Assembly (NCBI GenBank): GCA_016124455.1
Contig: WGNQ01000003.1
Coordinates: forward strand, 1 to 62,445
Source of the DNA: Sideroxydans sp.
Lineage (GTDB): Bacteria; Pseudomonadota; Gammaproteobacteria; Burkholderiales; Gallionellaceae
Length of the DNA stretch: 62,445 nucleotides
Direction of reading: 5' to 3'
Each line of letters begins with the position of its first letter. Positions within the stretch are counted from its first letter, which is position 1. The notes beneath the pieces are model-generated. The model ran no database searches. It had not been told where the DNA came from and worked only from the letters and a program-made list of their open reading frames with translations. Shown piece by piece: positions 37,593 to 46,458 of this stretch. The position numbers were made by a program, and so were the translations under genes.

Positions 37593-37939
37593 GCCGATCC
37601 GGGCGGTGTGGGGCAGGGCGTGTGGTGGTGGGAGCGGGGACAGTTTTCGAGATCGCCATTGGCTGGCAGAGGGCCCAGCCAGGCATGAATGAGCTGCGGG
37701 TCGAAACCTGCTTCCTTGCGCCCTGCGGCTGCCATCAGCGGCCGCCGGATTAGCAAAGGATCCTGCAGCATCAGCTGCAAAGCGCTTTCCGCAGTTTGCT
37801 GTTCGGGGACGACCTCGCCGGATTTTACCCGCGGAGCCGCACGGTTGAACCATTCAGCGACCGGGCGCTGGCCAAAGAAGGCCCGCAGTTGCTCGGCGAT
37901 CCAGGGTTCCCGTACTTTTCGTGTTGATTTTGGCGGTTT
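37586..37939 (-). pseudogene. nifO-like (ArsC-family nitrogenase-associated) gene lacking its 5' end
   Basis: The minus-strand frame is open from 37939 to the stop at 37586-37588 and has no start codon of its own. It reads REPWIAEQLRAFFGQRPVAEW, then APRVKSGEVVPEQ and LLIRRPLMAAAGRKEAGFD, the end of nitrogenase-associated ArsC/Spx-like proteins (NifO type). Missing are the first 35-45 residues, including the catalytic cysteine region. Similarity stops near 37920, where AT-rich DNA leading to the Tn3 transposase begins. The C-terminal 25 residues (PLPANGDLENC...) also look extended. I did not find the missing 5' part elsewhere in the window. Most likely the mobile element cut the gene. Confidence 0.78.
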
Positions 37940-38130
37940 CTAAATTTTACTTATAAGTCAGCCAATTAGATTCCCTCTCATAACAGGCTACTCGACGAGG
38001 TCCGAATTCTGAGGCCGACGAGCCTGATTTTATTTAACCTTATGTTTTCAGTTAAAAATAAGAATATTTTGTTGACCAATTAACATACCGTGCCGCAGGA
38101 TTATGGCTTCACTTCCAGGAGAGGATTGTC

Positions 38131-41073
38131 ATGCCCGGCATTCATCGATGGCAATATCAATATTTTGGGGCAACCGCCTTCCCCAAGACGCTCTCGGACG
38201 TAGAGTTCCGGGCATTCTTCACCTATTCCGATGAAGAAATTGCAGCTCTCCGCACTGGCTTCCGATCTGCTTTAAGGGTTGGTGCCGCCATTCAACTGGG
38301 GTTTCTCAAGATGACAGGCAGCCTGTTGGAGTACACACAAATTATTCCCGCCAAGCTCCTCCGCCACATATCTGTCCAACTCGATCTTCCCACCCTCACC
38401 ATTGCCAGCCTCCGGGCGATTTATAAACGCCAAAAGACACTTTATGAACACCAGTGGTGGGCAATGGGATTTCTGGGATTTTCCAAGGCAAGCCCCGAAC
38501 AGCAGCAAGACATGCTCCCCTTTCTGCGCCAGGAGGCCAAACTTGCATACAGTGTGGATGCCTTGCTAGCTCAAGGGAAATTATGGCTTTACCAGCATCG
38601 CTATCTAGCCCTTGCAGACAGGACCATTCGAGACATGGCTCGGCGGGCAATGGCGGAATCGGAAGAAGGTTTGTTCCGCCTGATCATGGATCAATTGTCA
38701 CCGGCCAAATTCAGGCGCATCGAAGCTGCTGTATTGAGGCCTCACGCCAGTACGGGGCGCACCGTTCTCGAATGGCTTCAGCAGCCTCCCCGCAAAAAAT
38801 CGATCAATGCCTTGCGTGAACGCATCGAGCGTATCGAATTTCTTAAGCGCCTTGGAATTCACGAACTGGACCTCGATAGCGTTGCTATCGAAAAAATCCG
38901 CGCTTACGCCAGCCAGCTTCAAGGTGTCCGGCCGGTAAAATACAGAGAGTTGAAGGATCCGACGAGATCATTGCGCCTCATCTTTTTTCTCAAGATGGCC
39001 TTGATGCAAGCCTCCGACGCCGCCATCATGCTTGGCGGACGGCAAATCGCTAAAATCGTTCGAACCGCCTATGACAGTGCCCGTATGCTTGAAGCTCAGA
39101 GCGCTATCTCGTCGGCGGAAAAATATGAACAAATAATTGAGCGTGTGAAAGACCGTTCGCTTTCGGATCGCGATTTTCGAGCCTATGTGGAATCCTTTGT
39201 CGAAGGCCACAAACCACGCCAGTTCCCGACACGCGCTTCCGCGGCGCGCTGGATATTATCCGATCCAAACCCGACATTGCGCACCCTCCTAAACGAGATG
39301 CAGAAGCTGGACATCCAGGCTGAACCGCATGACCCGGGCAAAACGCGCCTCGAATACGTCAAAGATCTCTACCGTCAGAAGCGAACTGCCCTGCCTGACA
39401 AGCTTGACGTCAAGGTTCCTTCGTCCTGGAGGGACATTATCGAGGGTGAAGACCGCGAACGTGCCATGAGGGGGCTTGAAGCTGTGACCCTAATCGGTTT
39501 GCGGAAATCACTCAGAAGCGGTGCAGTTTATGTGGATCACAGCGAGAAATTCCGAGGCCGGCATCGCTTGATGATAGACGAGAAACAATGGGCGCAAGAT
39601 AAGACCACGCGTTACAACCAATTAAGTTTACCCTTGCGACCAGATGATTTTATCGAATCCTTGGTCACTGAACTGGAACAGAAATTGGCTGAGGTTGATG
39701 CCGCAATTACACAAGGCATCATTAACGTCGCTGACAGCAATATCCATGTATCGAGGGTCAAGGCCAAAGATACCAGGCTTGAGGCGAATCGCAAACGGGA
39801 CGCATTGTTCAGTCAGATCGGAATCGTACAACTTCCGGATTTGATTCTGGAGATGGATAGTCGGGTCGGAGTCAGCAAGATCTTGTTGGGTCGGGCAGCC
39901 AAAACCGAAACAGAACTCCTGCAAGTTTACGCCGGCATGCTGGCTCATGGCACGGCACAGGACGCAAGTGCTGTCAGCCTGATGGTGCCGCAGCTAAAAC
40001 CCAACCAGGTCATTGCCGGCATGCAGTATTTCGAAAATCGTGATGTTGTCCGTCAGGCCAACGATGCGGTGATGAGTTTCCAGAAGCGTTTGCAAATCAC
40101 TTCTTATTGGGGGGATGGGACGCTGGCCTCGGCAGACATGATGAGCCTGGACGTTTCGCGCAAAATCTGGGTGGCACGGTTGGATCCCAAGCGAGGCATA
40201 CCTTCAGTCGGCACATATACTCATTTGTCCGACTTCTGGAGCGTCATCTACGACCAGCCGATCATACTCAACGAACGGCAGGCTGGGGCTGCCATCGAAG
40301 GTGCGGTTCGCCAGAAAGAAATCGAGATTGACCGGCTTGCCGTTGATACGCATGGCTACACAGAGTTCGCCATGGCAATTGCGAAGCTCCTTGGATTTGC
40401 GCTTTGCCCAAGACTCAAACGCTTATCGGAGCGACGCCTATATCTGCCAAGCAGCATGAAAAATATTCCGGAGTCGCTTCGCGGGATTGCTATTCCCAAT
40501 ATCTCGTTGCGACAGATTCGTGCGGAATGGGACAACCTTGTCCGTTTGGCTGCATCGATCGAGACCGGTCATACAACTGCGACCGTCGCCTTGGCGCGAT
40601 ATGGTTCGGCCTCTTCCGACAGCCCCATCTACCGTGCAGGCGTGCATCTTGGCCGTCTCGTTCGAAGCATATACTTGTGCGACTATTTTTTGAGCGAGGA
40701 ATTGCGACGGACCGTTAACAGGATTCTGGTCCATGGCGAAGCCATCCATACGCTGCAGCGCGCAATCAATGCCGGATCGTTTTCCAAACCGCGCGGACAA
40801 CACGAAGAAGAACTTTACGCCGTCTCCGGATCGTTAACACTGCTCACGAATCTGTGCCTTGCGTGGACGGCGAACCGCATCCAGGAACATGTTCTGGGTG
40901 ATGGCGGCATGGCGGAAACCGAGGAAAATCTAGAGTGGCTGCAACAAATCAGCCCAGCACACTACGGAAACATTAACTTTCGGGGAACCTTCAGCTTTCC
41001 AATCAGTGAGTATCGGCAATGGCTTCTTTCTGACGTGGCGTTAGGTCGCAAGGTCAAGCAATCAATTGGTTAA
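38131..41073 (+). CDS. tnpA: Tn3-family transposase
   Basis: A 980-residue Tn3-family transposase. The N-terminal DUF4158-type region (WQYQYFGATAFPKTLSDVEF) is followed by the long catalytic part. The acidic triad can be placed in SADMMSLDVSRK, THLSDFWSVIYDQP and the last glutamate in ETEENLEWLQQISPAHYGNI, just before the INFRGTFSF end typical of the family. Size is normal, with no frameshift. AGGAGAGG precedes the ATG. The 190 bases before it probably hold the left end of the element. Its 38-base terminal repeats were not identified with confidence, so the right limit is open: either soon after tnpA or beyond the recombinase at 46303. Confidence 0.92.
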   Translation: MPGIHRWQYQYFGATAFPKTLSDVEFRAFFTYSDEEIAALRTGFRSALRVGAAIQLGFLKMTGSLLEYTQIIPAKLLRHISVQLDLPTLTIASLRAIYKRQKTLYEHQWWAMGFLGFSKASPEQQQDMLPFLRQEAKLAYSVDALLAQGKLWLYQHRYLALADRTIRDMARRAMAESEEGLFRLIMDQLSPAKFRRIEAAVLRPHASTGRTVLEWLQQPPRKKSINALRERIERIEFLKRLGIHELDLDSVAIEKIRAYASQLQGVRPVKYRELKDPTRSLRLIFFLKMALMQASDAAIMLGGRQIAKIVRTAYDSARMLEAQSAISSAEKYEQIIERVKDRSLSDRDFRAYVESFVEGHKPRQFPTRASAARWILSDPNPTLRTLLNEMQKLDIQAEPHDPGKTRLEYVKDLYRQKRTALPDKLDVKVPSSWRDIIEGEDRERAMRGLEAVTLIGLRKSLRSGAVYVDHSEKFRGRHRLMIDEKQWAQDKTTRYNQLSLPLRPDDFIESLVTELEQKLAEVDAAITQGIINVADSNIHVSRVKAKDTRLEANRKRDALFSQIGIVQLPDLILEMDSRVGVSKILLGRAAKTETELLQVYAGMLAHGTAQDASAVSLMVPQLKPNQVIAGMQYFENRDVVRQANDAVMSFQKRLQITSYWGDGTLASADMMSLDVSRKIWVARLDPKRGIPSVGTYTHLSDFWSVIYDQPIILNERQAGAAIEGAVRQKEIEIDRLAVDTHGYTEFAMAIAKLLGFALCPRLKRLSERRLYLPSSMKNIPESLRGIAIPNISLRQIRAEWDNLVRLAASIETGHTTATVALARYGSASSDSPIYRAGVHLGRLVRSIYLCDYFLSEELRRTVNRILVHGEAIHTLQRAINAGSFSKPRGQHEEELYAVSGSLTLLTNLCLAWTANRIQEHVLGDGGMAETEENLEWLQQISPAHYGNINFRGTFSFPISEYRQWLLSDVALGRKVKQSIG

Positions 41074-41162
41074 CTGACTGTATATGATGTGGATTCTCGT
41101 CATTATCATTGAATTTGGCTCAATGAATTGCTTGGCAAATGCTATGGCATTTTATTTACATA

Positions 41163-41178
41163 TAGAATAAACATTCTA
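41163..41178. promoter_or_regulatory. Palindromic operator upstream of the LexA-like gene
   Basis: TAGAATAAACATTCTA is a perfect inverted repeat with 6-base arms and a 4-base centre. It differs from the E. coli LexA box but has similar architecture. A TATAAT lies at 41210-41215, so the operator sits about where the -35 region and upstream contacts would be. Confidence 0.6.
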
Positions 41179-41221
41179 ATATAGTATTTATTAGCGACAA
41201 ATTATTCAATATAATGCGGCC

Positions 41222-41800
41222 ATGCTAAACCGCGACCCAGAATATCTAGGAAAACTCCAGGACTACTATGCTGAACATAGGGTGCTGCCTTCCTTTACGT
41301 CCGTGGCAAAGCTCGTTGGGCTAAAATCCACCTCGGCTGTTGCAGCAATGGTCGGCAGAATGAAAGATGCCGGTTTCCTGGATCAGGCACCGGATCGTAG
41401 GCTGCAGCCTGGCAAGCGGTTTTTTGAGCGGGATATTGCAGATAGTGTGCGCGCTGGATTGCCGCAGCCGGCCAATGATGTGCCCGGACAAGCCATATCG
41501 GTCGATGAATACTTGATCAAAAGCCCGTCCCGGACGGTGTTGCTGGCGGTCAAAGGCGACTCGATGATCAATGCCGGACTGATGTCTGGCGATATGGTTA
41601 TCGTTGAACGGAGTGCTCCAACCAAGCCAGGTGACATCGTTGTGGCTATCGTGGATAACGAATATACGGTGAAGTATCTGGAGTTCGACAAGAAGGGCTT
41701 TTACTTGCTTCCAGGTAACAAGGAATACCCGTCAATCCGCCCTAAGGATAGTCTGGAGATTTACGGGCGAGTAGTTGGGTGTTACCGGAAATACGGATAG
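41222..41800 (+). CDS. LexA-like self-cleaving repressor
   Basis: A 192-residue LexA/S24-family protein. An N-terminal winged helix (about 22-55, LPSFTSVAKLVGLKSTSAV) is followed by a cleavage site Ala78-Gly79 in VRAGLPQ, the catalytic Ser114 in VKGDSM and Lys151 in YTVKYL. All parts for RecA-stimulated self-cleavage are present, so it may release its target genes upon DNA damage. The ATG is only 6 bases after TATAAT and has no ribosome site, so the message may be leaderless. Three genes follow in the same direction, the first after 15 bases. It probably controls these and itself. Confidence 0.88.
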   Translation: MLNRDPEYLGKLQDYYAEHRVLPSFTSVAKLVGLKSTSAVAAMVGRMKDAGFLDQAPDRRLQPGKRFFERDIADSVRAGLPQPANDVPGQAISVDEYLIKSPSRTVLLAVKGDSMINAGLMSGDMVIVERSAPTKPGDIVVAIVDNEYTVKYLEFDKKGFYLLPGNKEYPSIRPKDSLEIYGRVVGCYRKYG

Positions 41801-41815
41801 ACCGGAGGCTGCGAT

Positions 41816-42712
41816 ATGGTAGATCACGAATTCGGCGGGCAATGGACTGAGCAAAAGCTGGAAGCGCTCAAGAATTATCTTACCCAATATCGCTTGATTT
41901 TCACGCAGAACGAGAAAGCCAGATACTTCAAGACGATCTACGTCGATGCTTTTGCTGGGACCGGGGAGCGCAAGGCTCCAGAAATCAATGTTGAAGACAG
42001 ACAGCTTTTCGGGCCAGACGAACTACCCGAGGTCGAAGCCTATTTGAAAGGCAGCGCGCGGATTGCGCTGGAGCTTGCCTCGCCTTTCGACGAGTATGTC
42101 TTCATCGACAAGAAGCGGGATCACGTCGAGCAACTGCAGTCGATGATCAAACGCGACTTTCCTGAATTGGAGCCTCGATGCCATATCCAGCAGGAAGACG
42201 GACCGCAAGCAATCCGGGAGTTATGCAAGCGCCGGGACTGGAAGAAAGAGCGGGCCGTTATTTTTCTCGACCCCTACGGAATGAACATTGAGTGGGAACT
42301 GCTCAAGCAGATCGCCGACACGCAGGCCGTTGATCTATGGTTCCTGTTCCCACTGGGAACAGGTGCGAACAGATTGCTTACCCGCGATGCAACCCCACCC
42401 AAAGCCTTTGCGGACAAGCTGACAAGAATCTTCGGAACGGATGCATGGAAAACTGAGTTCTACACACAGTCAGGGCAATCCGACCTGTTTGGGGAAGATC
42501 CCAAACTGGTGAAGGACGTTTCCTTTGATCAAATAGGACAATTCCTGATTAAACGGCTGAAGACCATATTCCACGGTGTAGCGCCTACCACCAAGGCGTT
42601 ATACAACTCTCGCAACAACCCGATGTACTTGCTCTGTTTTGCGGCGGGCAATCCCAAGGGCGCATCTACTGCAATTAAAATCGCTGACTATCTATTGGGG
42701 CAACGATCATGA
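41816..42712 (+). CDS. tcmP: Three-Cys-motif partner protein, TcmP family (first copy)
   Basis: A 298-residue TcmP-family protein, recognised by the start GGQWTEQKLEALKNYLTQY and FKTIYVDAFAGTGERK. The latter looks like methyltransferase motif I, and VIFLDPYGMNIEWELL like an altered motif IV; together they suggest a Rossmann-type SAM enzyme or a relative. The family is named for being encoded next to three-cysteine proteins of the Gp37/Gp68 type, which is exactly the next gene (overlap ATGA). GGAGG precedes the ATG. Its function is not known to me; nucleic-acid modification or repair is a guess from fold and context. Confidence 0.85.
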   Translation: MVDHEFGGQWTEQKLEALKNYLTQYRLIFTQNEKARYFKTIYVDAFAGTGERKAPEINVEDRQLFGPDELPEVEAYLKGSARIALELASPFDEYVFIDKKRDHVEQLQSMIKRDFPELEPRCHIQQEDGPQAIRELCKRRDWKKERAVIFLDPYGMNIEWELLKQIADTQAVDLWFLFPLGTGANRLLTRDATPPKAFADKLTRIFGTDAWKTEFYTQSGQSDLFGEDPKLVKDVSFDQIGQFLIKRLKTIFHGVAPTTKALYNSRNNPMYLLCFAAGNPKGASTAIKIADYLLGQRS

Positions 42713-43455
42713 CAACCAACAGCAAAATCGAATGGACAGAGCAGACCTGGAACCCCACTGTGGGATGCACCAAGGTCTCGCCGGGGTGCAAACACTGTTA
42801 CGCCGAGACCATGTCAAAGCGACTGCAGGCCATGGGCGCTCCCGGATATGACAATGGCTTCAAACTGACACTCCTTCCCAACCGGCTTGATGCGCCGTTG
42901 AAGAGGAAGAAGCCGACTGTCTATTTCGTCAATTCGATGTCAGACGTATTTCATGAGAGGGTGCCATTCGAGTATATCGACCGTATATTCGAAATCATCA
43001 CACAGACACCTCAGCACACCTACCAGATATTGACCAAGCGCGCTGCGCGCATGGCGAAATATTTCTCCAATCGACCGGTTCCCGCCAACGCATGGCTTGG
43101 GGTATCTGTGGAGGATCAAAAATATGGCCTTCCGCGCATCGAGCATTTGCGTTCCGTCGATGCACAGGTTAGATTCCTGTCGGTTGAGCCACTTCTGGAA
43201 GCACTGGGTGAGTTTGACTTGAAAGGCATTCATTGGGTGATCGTCGGTGGTGAATCTGGCCCCAAGGCTCGCCCCATGAAAACAGAATGGGTCGAGTCGA
43301 TACAGTTCCAATGCGAACAGCAGGACGTGGCGTTCTTCTTCAAGCAGTGGGGAGGCTGGGGCGCGGATGGCAAGAAGAGGGCTAAGAAAGCGAACGGCCG
43401 GAAATTGCGCGGTCGCACATGGGACCAGATGCCGGAACTCGGGGCACTTCTATAA
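42709..43455 (+). CDS. DUF5131 / phage Gp37-Gp68 family protein with three-Cys motif
   Basis: A 248-residue protein. The start KIEWTEQTWNPTVGCTKVSP leads into the three-cysteine motif Cys20-x6-Cys27-x2-Cys30 (CTKVSPGCKHCYAE), which resembles a radical-SAM cluster site with altered spacing. YFVNSMSDVFHERVP, ILTKRAARM and WVIVGGESGPKARP are family blocks and suggest a TIM-barrel-like fold related to radical enzymes such as spore photoproduct lyase. It is flanked by its two TcmP partners. The likely activity is iron-sulfur dependent chemistry on nucleic acid, which is inference. Confidence 0.85.
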   Translation: MTTNSKIEWTEQTWNPTVGCTKVSPGCKHCYAETMSKRLQAMGAPGYDNGFKLTLLPNRLDAPLKRKKPTVYFVNSMSDVFHERVPFEYIDRIFEIITQTPQHTYQILTKRAARMAKYFSNRPVPANAWLGVSVEDQKYGLPRIEHLRSVDAQVRFLSVEPLLEALGEFDLKGIHWVIVGGESGPKARPMKTEWVESIQFQCEQQDVAFFFKQWGGWGADGKKRAKKANGRKLRGRTWDQMPELGALL

Positions 43456-43464
43456 AGGCACTGG

Positions 43465-44733
43465 ATGTCCATAAGACACTACGACTGGAGCGCAGGGCCT
43501 GACGTTATTCAGCAGCACAGTATTGCAAAGCATCGCATTCTGCAAAGCTACTTGGCGGCATACTTCCAGACACTAGTGAGTTCTCCGAATCAGGACGTGC
43601 TGCGCCTTACTCTTGTTGACGGTTTTGCCGGCGGCGGCCTGTATTACCATAGCGACACGCAGAAACTGGTTAAAGGGTCCCCTTTCATATTTCTTGAAGC
43701 CACGAAAGAAGCTGAATTTCTGATCAACAAAGATCGCCGCAAGCCGGTTCAGTTTGAAGTGAGTTATTTCTTTATTGAGGCCGACAGGAATGCCCATCTG
43801 CACCTGGATAAAGTTCTGCGCGAAGAAGGCTACGCTGCTGCATTGGGTAGCACGATCCATCTGAAGCATTCCAAATTCCAAGATGAGGCCGACAGCATTA
43901 TTCAGTTCATCAAGCGTAAGAGCCCTCGCAACGGAAGATCCATTTTCGTACTGGACCAGTACGGCTATAAAGATGTTCCTACTCCCACTATTGAGAAGAT
44001 TTTTGCAAATCTTCCTAGCGCCGAAGTCATCCTGACCTTTGGTATCGATTCGTTTCTGAACTTTGCAAGCGATAAAAAGATTACCAATGACTTTCTGGGG
44101 GAGATTGGCATAAACCAGCCTTGGCACGGGAAAACACTTGAAGAGCTAAAAAGCTCTGACCGTAACTGGCGCTACTTCATACAGAGCGCTTTATATCGAG
44201 AACTGGTGGGCTGGTGCGGTGCTGAATATTTCACGCCATTCTTTATCAGGAACAATAAGGGACATGGCGATTATTGGTTGCTTCACATGTCACAGCACCA
44301 TCGTGCGCGAGATGTTATGACCGAGGTGCACTGGAACAATCACAACCAGTTCATTCACTACGGTGGTGCTGGACTTAACATGTTCCAGATGGTCGGTTAT
44401 GACCCGGATCATGACAGCGATTTTAAACAGCAATCAAGCCTAGGCTTTGAGTTTGACGATGTTGCGAAGGAGGCAAGTATTGATGCCTTGATGCAGCAAG
44501 TCCCGAGGCTAATCTATTCGCATGATGAGGGGGTGAGTTTTGGTGAGCTATTCGCTAAGACCTGCAATACTTCCCCGGCTTCGGCAGCAATCTACCGGGA
44601 CGCCATTGAGAAACTCATCGAGGAAAAAATCATTGACGTAATCGGCGATGACGGCGCGCACCGTCGCTCGGGACAGCAGATAAAATCCAAAGACCAGATT
44701 CTGCCGCCCCGGCAGAGAGGACTGTTTTTATAA
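43465..44733 (+). CDS. tcmP: Second TcmP-like protein, longer form
   Basis: A 422-residue protein distantly like the first TcmP. It has VLRLTLVDGFAGGGLYYHSD (motif I-like) and RSIFVLDQYGYKDVPTPTI (an altered motif IV with D-x-Y-G), and extra C-terminal segments, including a winged-helix-like end (ASAAIYRDAIEKLIEEKI, then RRSGQQIKSK). So the operon carries two different partners for one three-cysteine protein. AAAGG precedes the ATG. It may have a different substrate or form a heteromer with the other copy; neither is shown. It ends 20 bases before the convergent HNH gene. Confidence 0.8.
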   Translation: MSIRHYDWSAGPDVIQQHSIAKHRILQSYLAAYFQTLVSSPNQDVLRLTLVDGFAGGGLYYHSDTQKLVKGSPFIFLEATKEAEFLINKDRRKPVQFEVSYFFIEADRNAHLHLDKVLREEGYAAALGSTIHLKHSKFQDEADSIIQFIKRKSPRNGRSIFVLDQYGYKDVPTPTIEKIFANLPSAEVILTFGIDSFLNFASDKKITNDFLGEIGINQPWHGKTLEELKSSDRNWRYFIQSALYRELVGWCGAEYFTPFFIRNNKGHGDYWLLHMSQHHRARDVMTEVHWNNHNQFIHYGGAGLNMFQMVGYDPDHDSDFKQQSSLGFEFDDVAKEASIDALMQQVPRLIYSHDEGVSFGELFAKTCNTSPASAAIYRDAIEKLIEEKIIDVIGDDGAHRRSGQQIKSKDQILPPRQRGLFL

Positions 44734-44753
44734 GGATTGAACAACTAGAGGGA

Positions 44754-45299
44754 TTAAATATCTCCTTTTGGTGGGCCGGCAACGATTGGTTTTGGAAAAA
44801 GATGTCGCAATACACCTTCTTCTAATGATAATTCCAGCCGAGGCAGCGTAAGGCGTGCCTGCCTGCGATGCTGGATGAAAGTTTCCGGCGGGTGCCCGTG
44901 CTTTTCTACATAAATCCGGTAGGCGCCGGCTGCAAGGTCTTCCCGCAACCTTTTCAGCCACTCAACAAACAGGCGATTACCTTTGGCGGAATTACAACTG
45001 CGGCAGACATAAACCGCGTTCCGGATGGAATCCTCCCCGCCCTTGGAGATGGGATCCATATGATCAAGTTGCGCAGTTTCTGCTTGGCCAATTGAACTGC
45101 CAGGCGCAAAAGCAGGAAGAATTCCAAGCGGCTGTCCACAGTACGGACAGGCATTTCGCTCGAGATACAACGTCGTAGGAAACTCATAAGGCACTGCATA
45201 GTGTCGCCACCATGGACCAAAAATTATTTCGAGCTTGCTCATCTTGGCAGCCTCGTCGGCCGCCGCATTGGCTAGAACTTCGTTTGGTTGGCAGTTCAT
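44754..45299 (-). CDS. HNH endonuclease
   Basis: A 181-residue HNH nuclease. The zinc cysteines are in CPYCGQ and CRSCN, and the catalytic core is QLDHMDPISKGGEDSIRNAV followed by AKGNRLFVEWL. It cuts DNA with a single metal ion. The start is taken at ATG 45299, which overlaps the recombinase stop (ATGA); a longer frame upstream runs in the recombinase gene. HNH enzymes in mobile elements can be restriction-type defence, homing or recombination helpers; the coupling to the recombinase favours a role in the element itself. Confidence 0.85.
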   Translation of the reverse strand: MNCQPNEVLANAAADEAAKMSKLEIIFGPWWRHYAVPYEFPTTLYLERNACPYCGQPLGILPAFAPGSSIGQAETAQLDHMDPISKGGEDSIRNAVYVCRSCNSAKGNRLFVEWLKRLREDLAAGAYRIYVEKHGHPPETFIQHRRQARLTLPRLELSLEEGVLRHLFPKPIVAGPPKGDI

Positions 45300-46303
45300 T
45301 TCAACGGAGGAACCAGTGTCAGATGTCCCCGTTTGCGGGAGCGTTCCTTCGGAGGCGTTGATTGCTGGGTGGATAGTCCTCGTTCGAACCGTTCCTTGAG
45401 GTCCTGCGGCTCTGCATCCAGATAACGCATGGCAGACTTGATGTCTCGCCAGCCGACATATTCCATCAGTTCCTGCATGTCCCACCCGTTGGAACGAGCC
45501 CAGCCGGCGAAACCGCGTCGCAGGGAATGGCTGCTGTATTCTTCCGGGTTTTCGATCCCGGCCTCGGTGAACAAACGCCGCAACAGCGGAATCAAGCTGT
45601 TTGCGGCCAGTCCGCCACCGGCGATGTGGCCCCATTGGTCAACCTTGCGAAATACCGGCCCTTTTTTCAAACCTGACTGGGCAATCCATGCCTCGAATGC
45701 CGCTACAGGACACAAACGCGACAGCGCCGGACAGCGGAAAGTACGGCCTTCGAGCGAGCGATCTCCTTTGCTGCGAGGCAGATAACAGACCAGCCCCTTG
45801 CCGGGCGATACCTCGACATGCTCAATGCGCAAATTTACAAGTTCATCGGCCCGGAACCCCCGCCAGAACCCAAGCAACAAGATTGTCCGGTCGCGGGTAT
45901 AGCGCAGCAACTGAGGGTTTTTCCCTTCACGTTCTGACGCTGAAATGCTGCATTCGAGCCAGTCGTCTAATTCATTGAGAACTTCGAGCTGGATTGGGCG
46001 GGCGCGTTTCTCTTGGGCGGGGTGTAAGGTACGAATGCCCTTGAGTACCCGGCGGACCAACGGCGTACGGGTTGGATCGGGAAAACCGTTTTCGCTGTGC
46101 CAGCGGGAGAGTGCCGCCAGCCGGTGCCGGAGCGTATTCATGGACAGGCTGGCGCCATGATCTGCAAGATAGCGGGCAACGGAATCGGCTGTCGCAGGAA
46201 GGAACCCCTTCCACTCGATCTCGAAATGGCGCAGCGCCGATGCATAACTCTTGCGGGTGTTTTCCCGTTCTCCGGCGCTTACATATTCATCAAGCCGGTT
46301 CAT
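45296..46303 (-). CDS. Tyrosine recombinase / integrase
   Basis: A 335-residue tyrosine recombinase. The N-terminal SAM-like core-binding domain (RENTRKSYASALRHFEIEW) is followed by the catalytic domain with Arg in GFWRGFRADELVNL, Lys in LPRSKGDRS, HSLRRGFA, Trp in VGWRDIKSA and the nucleophile Tyr in MRYLD. All catalytic residues are present. Such enzymes resolve Tn3-family cointegrates (TnpI type) or integrate islands. Its place facing tnpA across the cargo genes suits the resolvase of the same transposon, or the integrase of a separate island. A GAGAG site precedes the ATG. Confidence 0.9.
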   Translation of the reverse strand: MNRLDEYVSAGERENTRKSYASALRHFEIEWKGFLPATADSVARYLADHGASLSMNTLRHRLAALSRWHSENGFPDPTRTPLVRRVLKGIRTLHPAQEKRARPIQLEVLNELDDWLECSISASEREGKNPQLLRYTRDRTILLLGFWRGFRADELVNLRIEHVEVSPGKGLVCYLPRSKGDRSLEGRTFRCPALSRLCPVAAFEAWIAQSGLKKGPVFRKVDQWGHIAGGGLAANSLIPLLRRLFTEAGIENPEEYSSHSLRRGFAGWARSNGWDMQELMEYVGWRDIKSAMRYLDAEPQDLKERFERGLSTQQSTPPKERSRKRGHLTLVPPLK

Positions 46304-46458
46304 GATAACTCTCTTGGAGAACTACCTGAACATGGCTTGAGTTGATTAGACATGGTAGTTTAGTTTTGCCAAATGGAATTGTGAGAATCGTACTCCGTCG
46401 CTTTAGATAAGTCGATTAGATGCGGCTGGGCATATAAACACGATGAAAGGTGATTCAT
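46304..46458. other. Region upstream of the recombinase
   Basis: No gene. It contains two related stretches, GTTGATTAGACATGG (about 46341) and GTCGATTAGATGCGG (about 46411), which could be recombinase-binding repeats. ATAAGTC...ATTAGAT also occurs at 37953-37972 near the other end of the mobile region. Confidence 0.3.

Noticed and set aside
37392..37853. 153-codon minus-strand frame overlapping draG's end
   Set aside because: Wrong frame; the adjacent frame carries the nifO-like remnant and explains the coding bias.
41074..41221. Right terminal repeat of a tnpA-only element
   Set aside because: No segment here matched the inverse of the region 37900-38000 by eye; left open rather than annotated.
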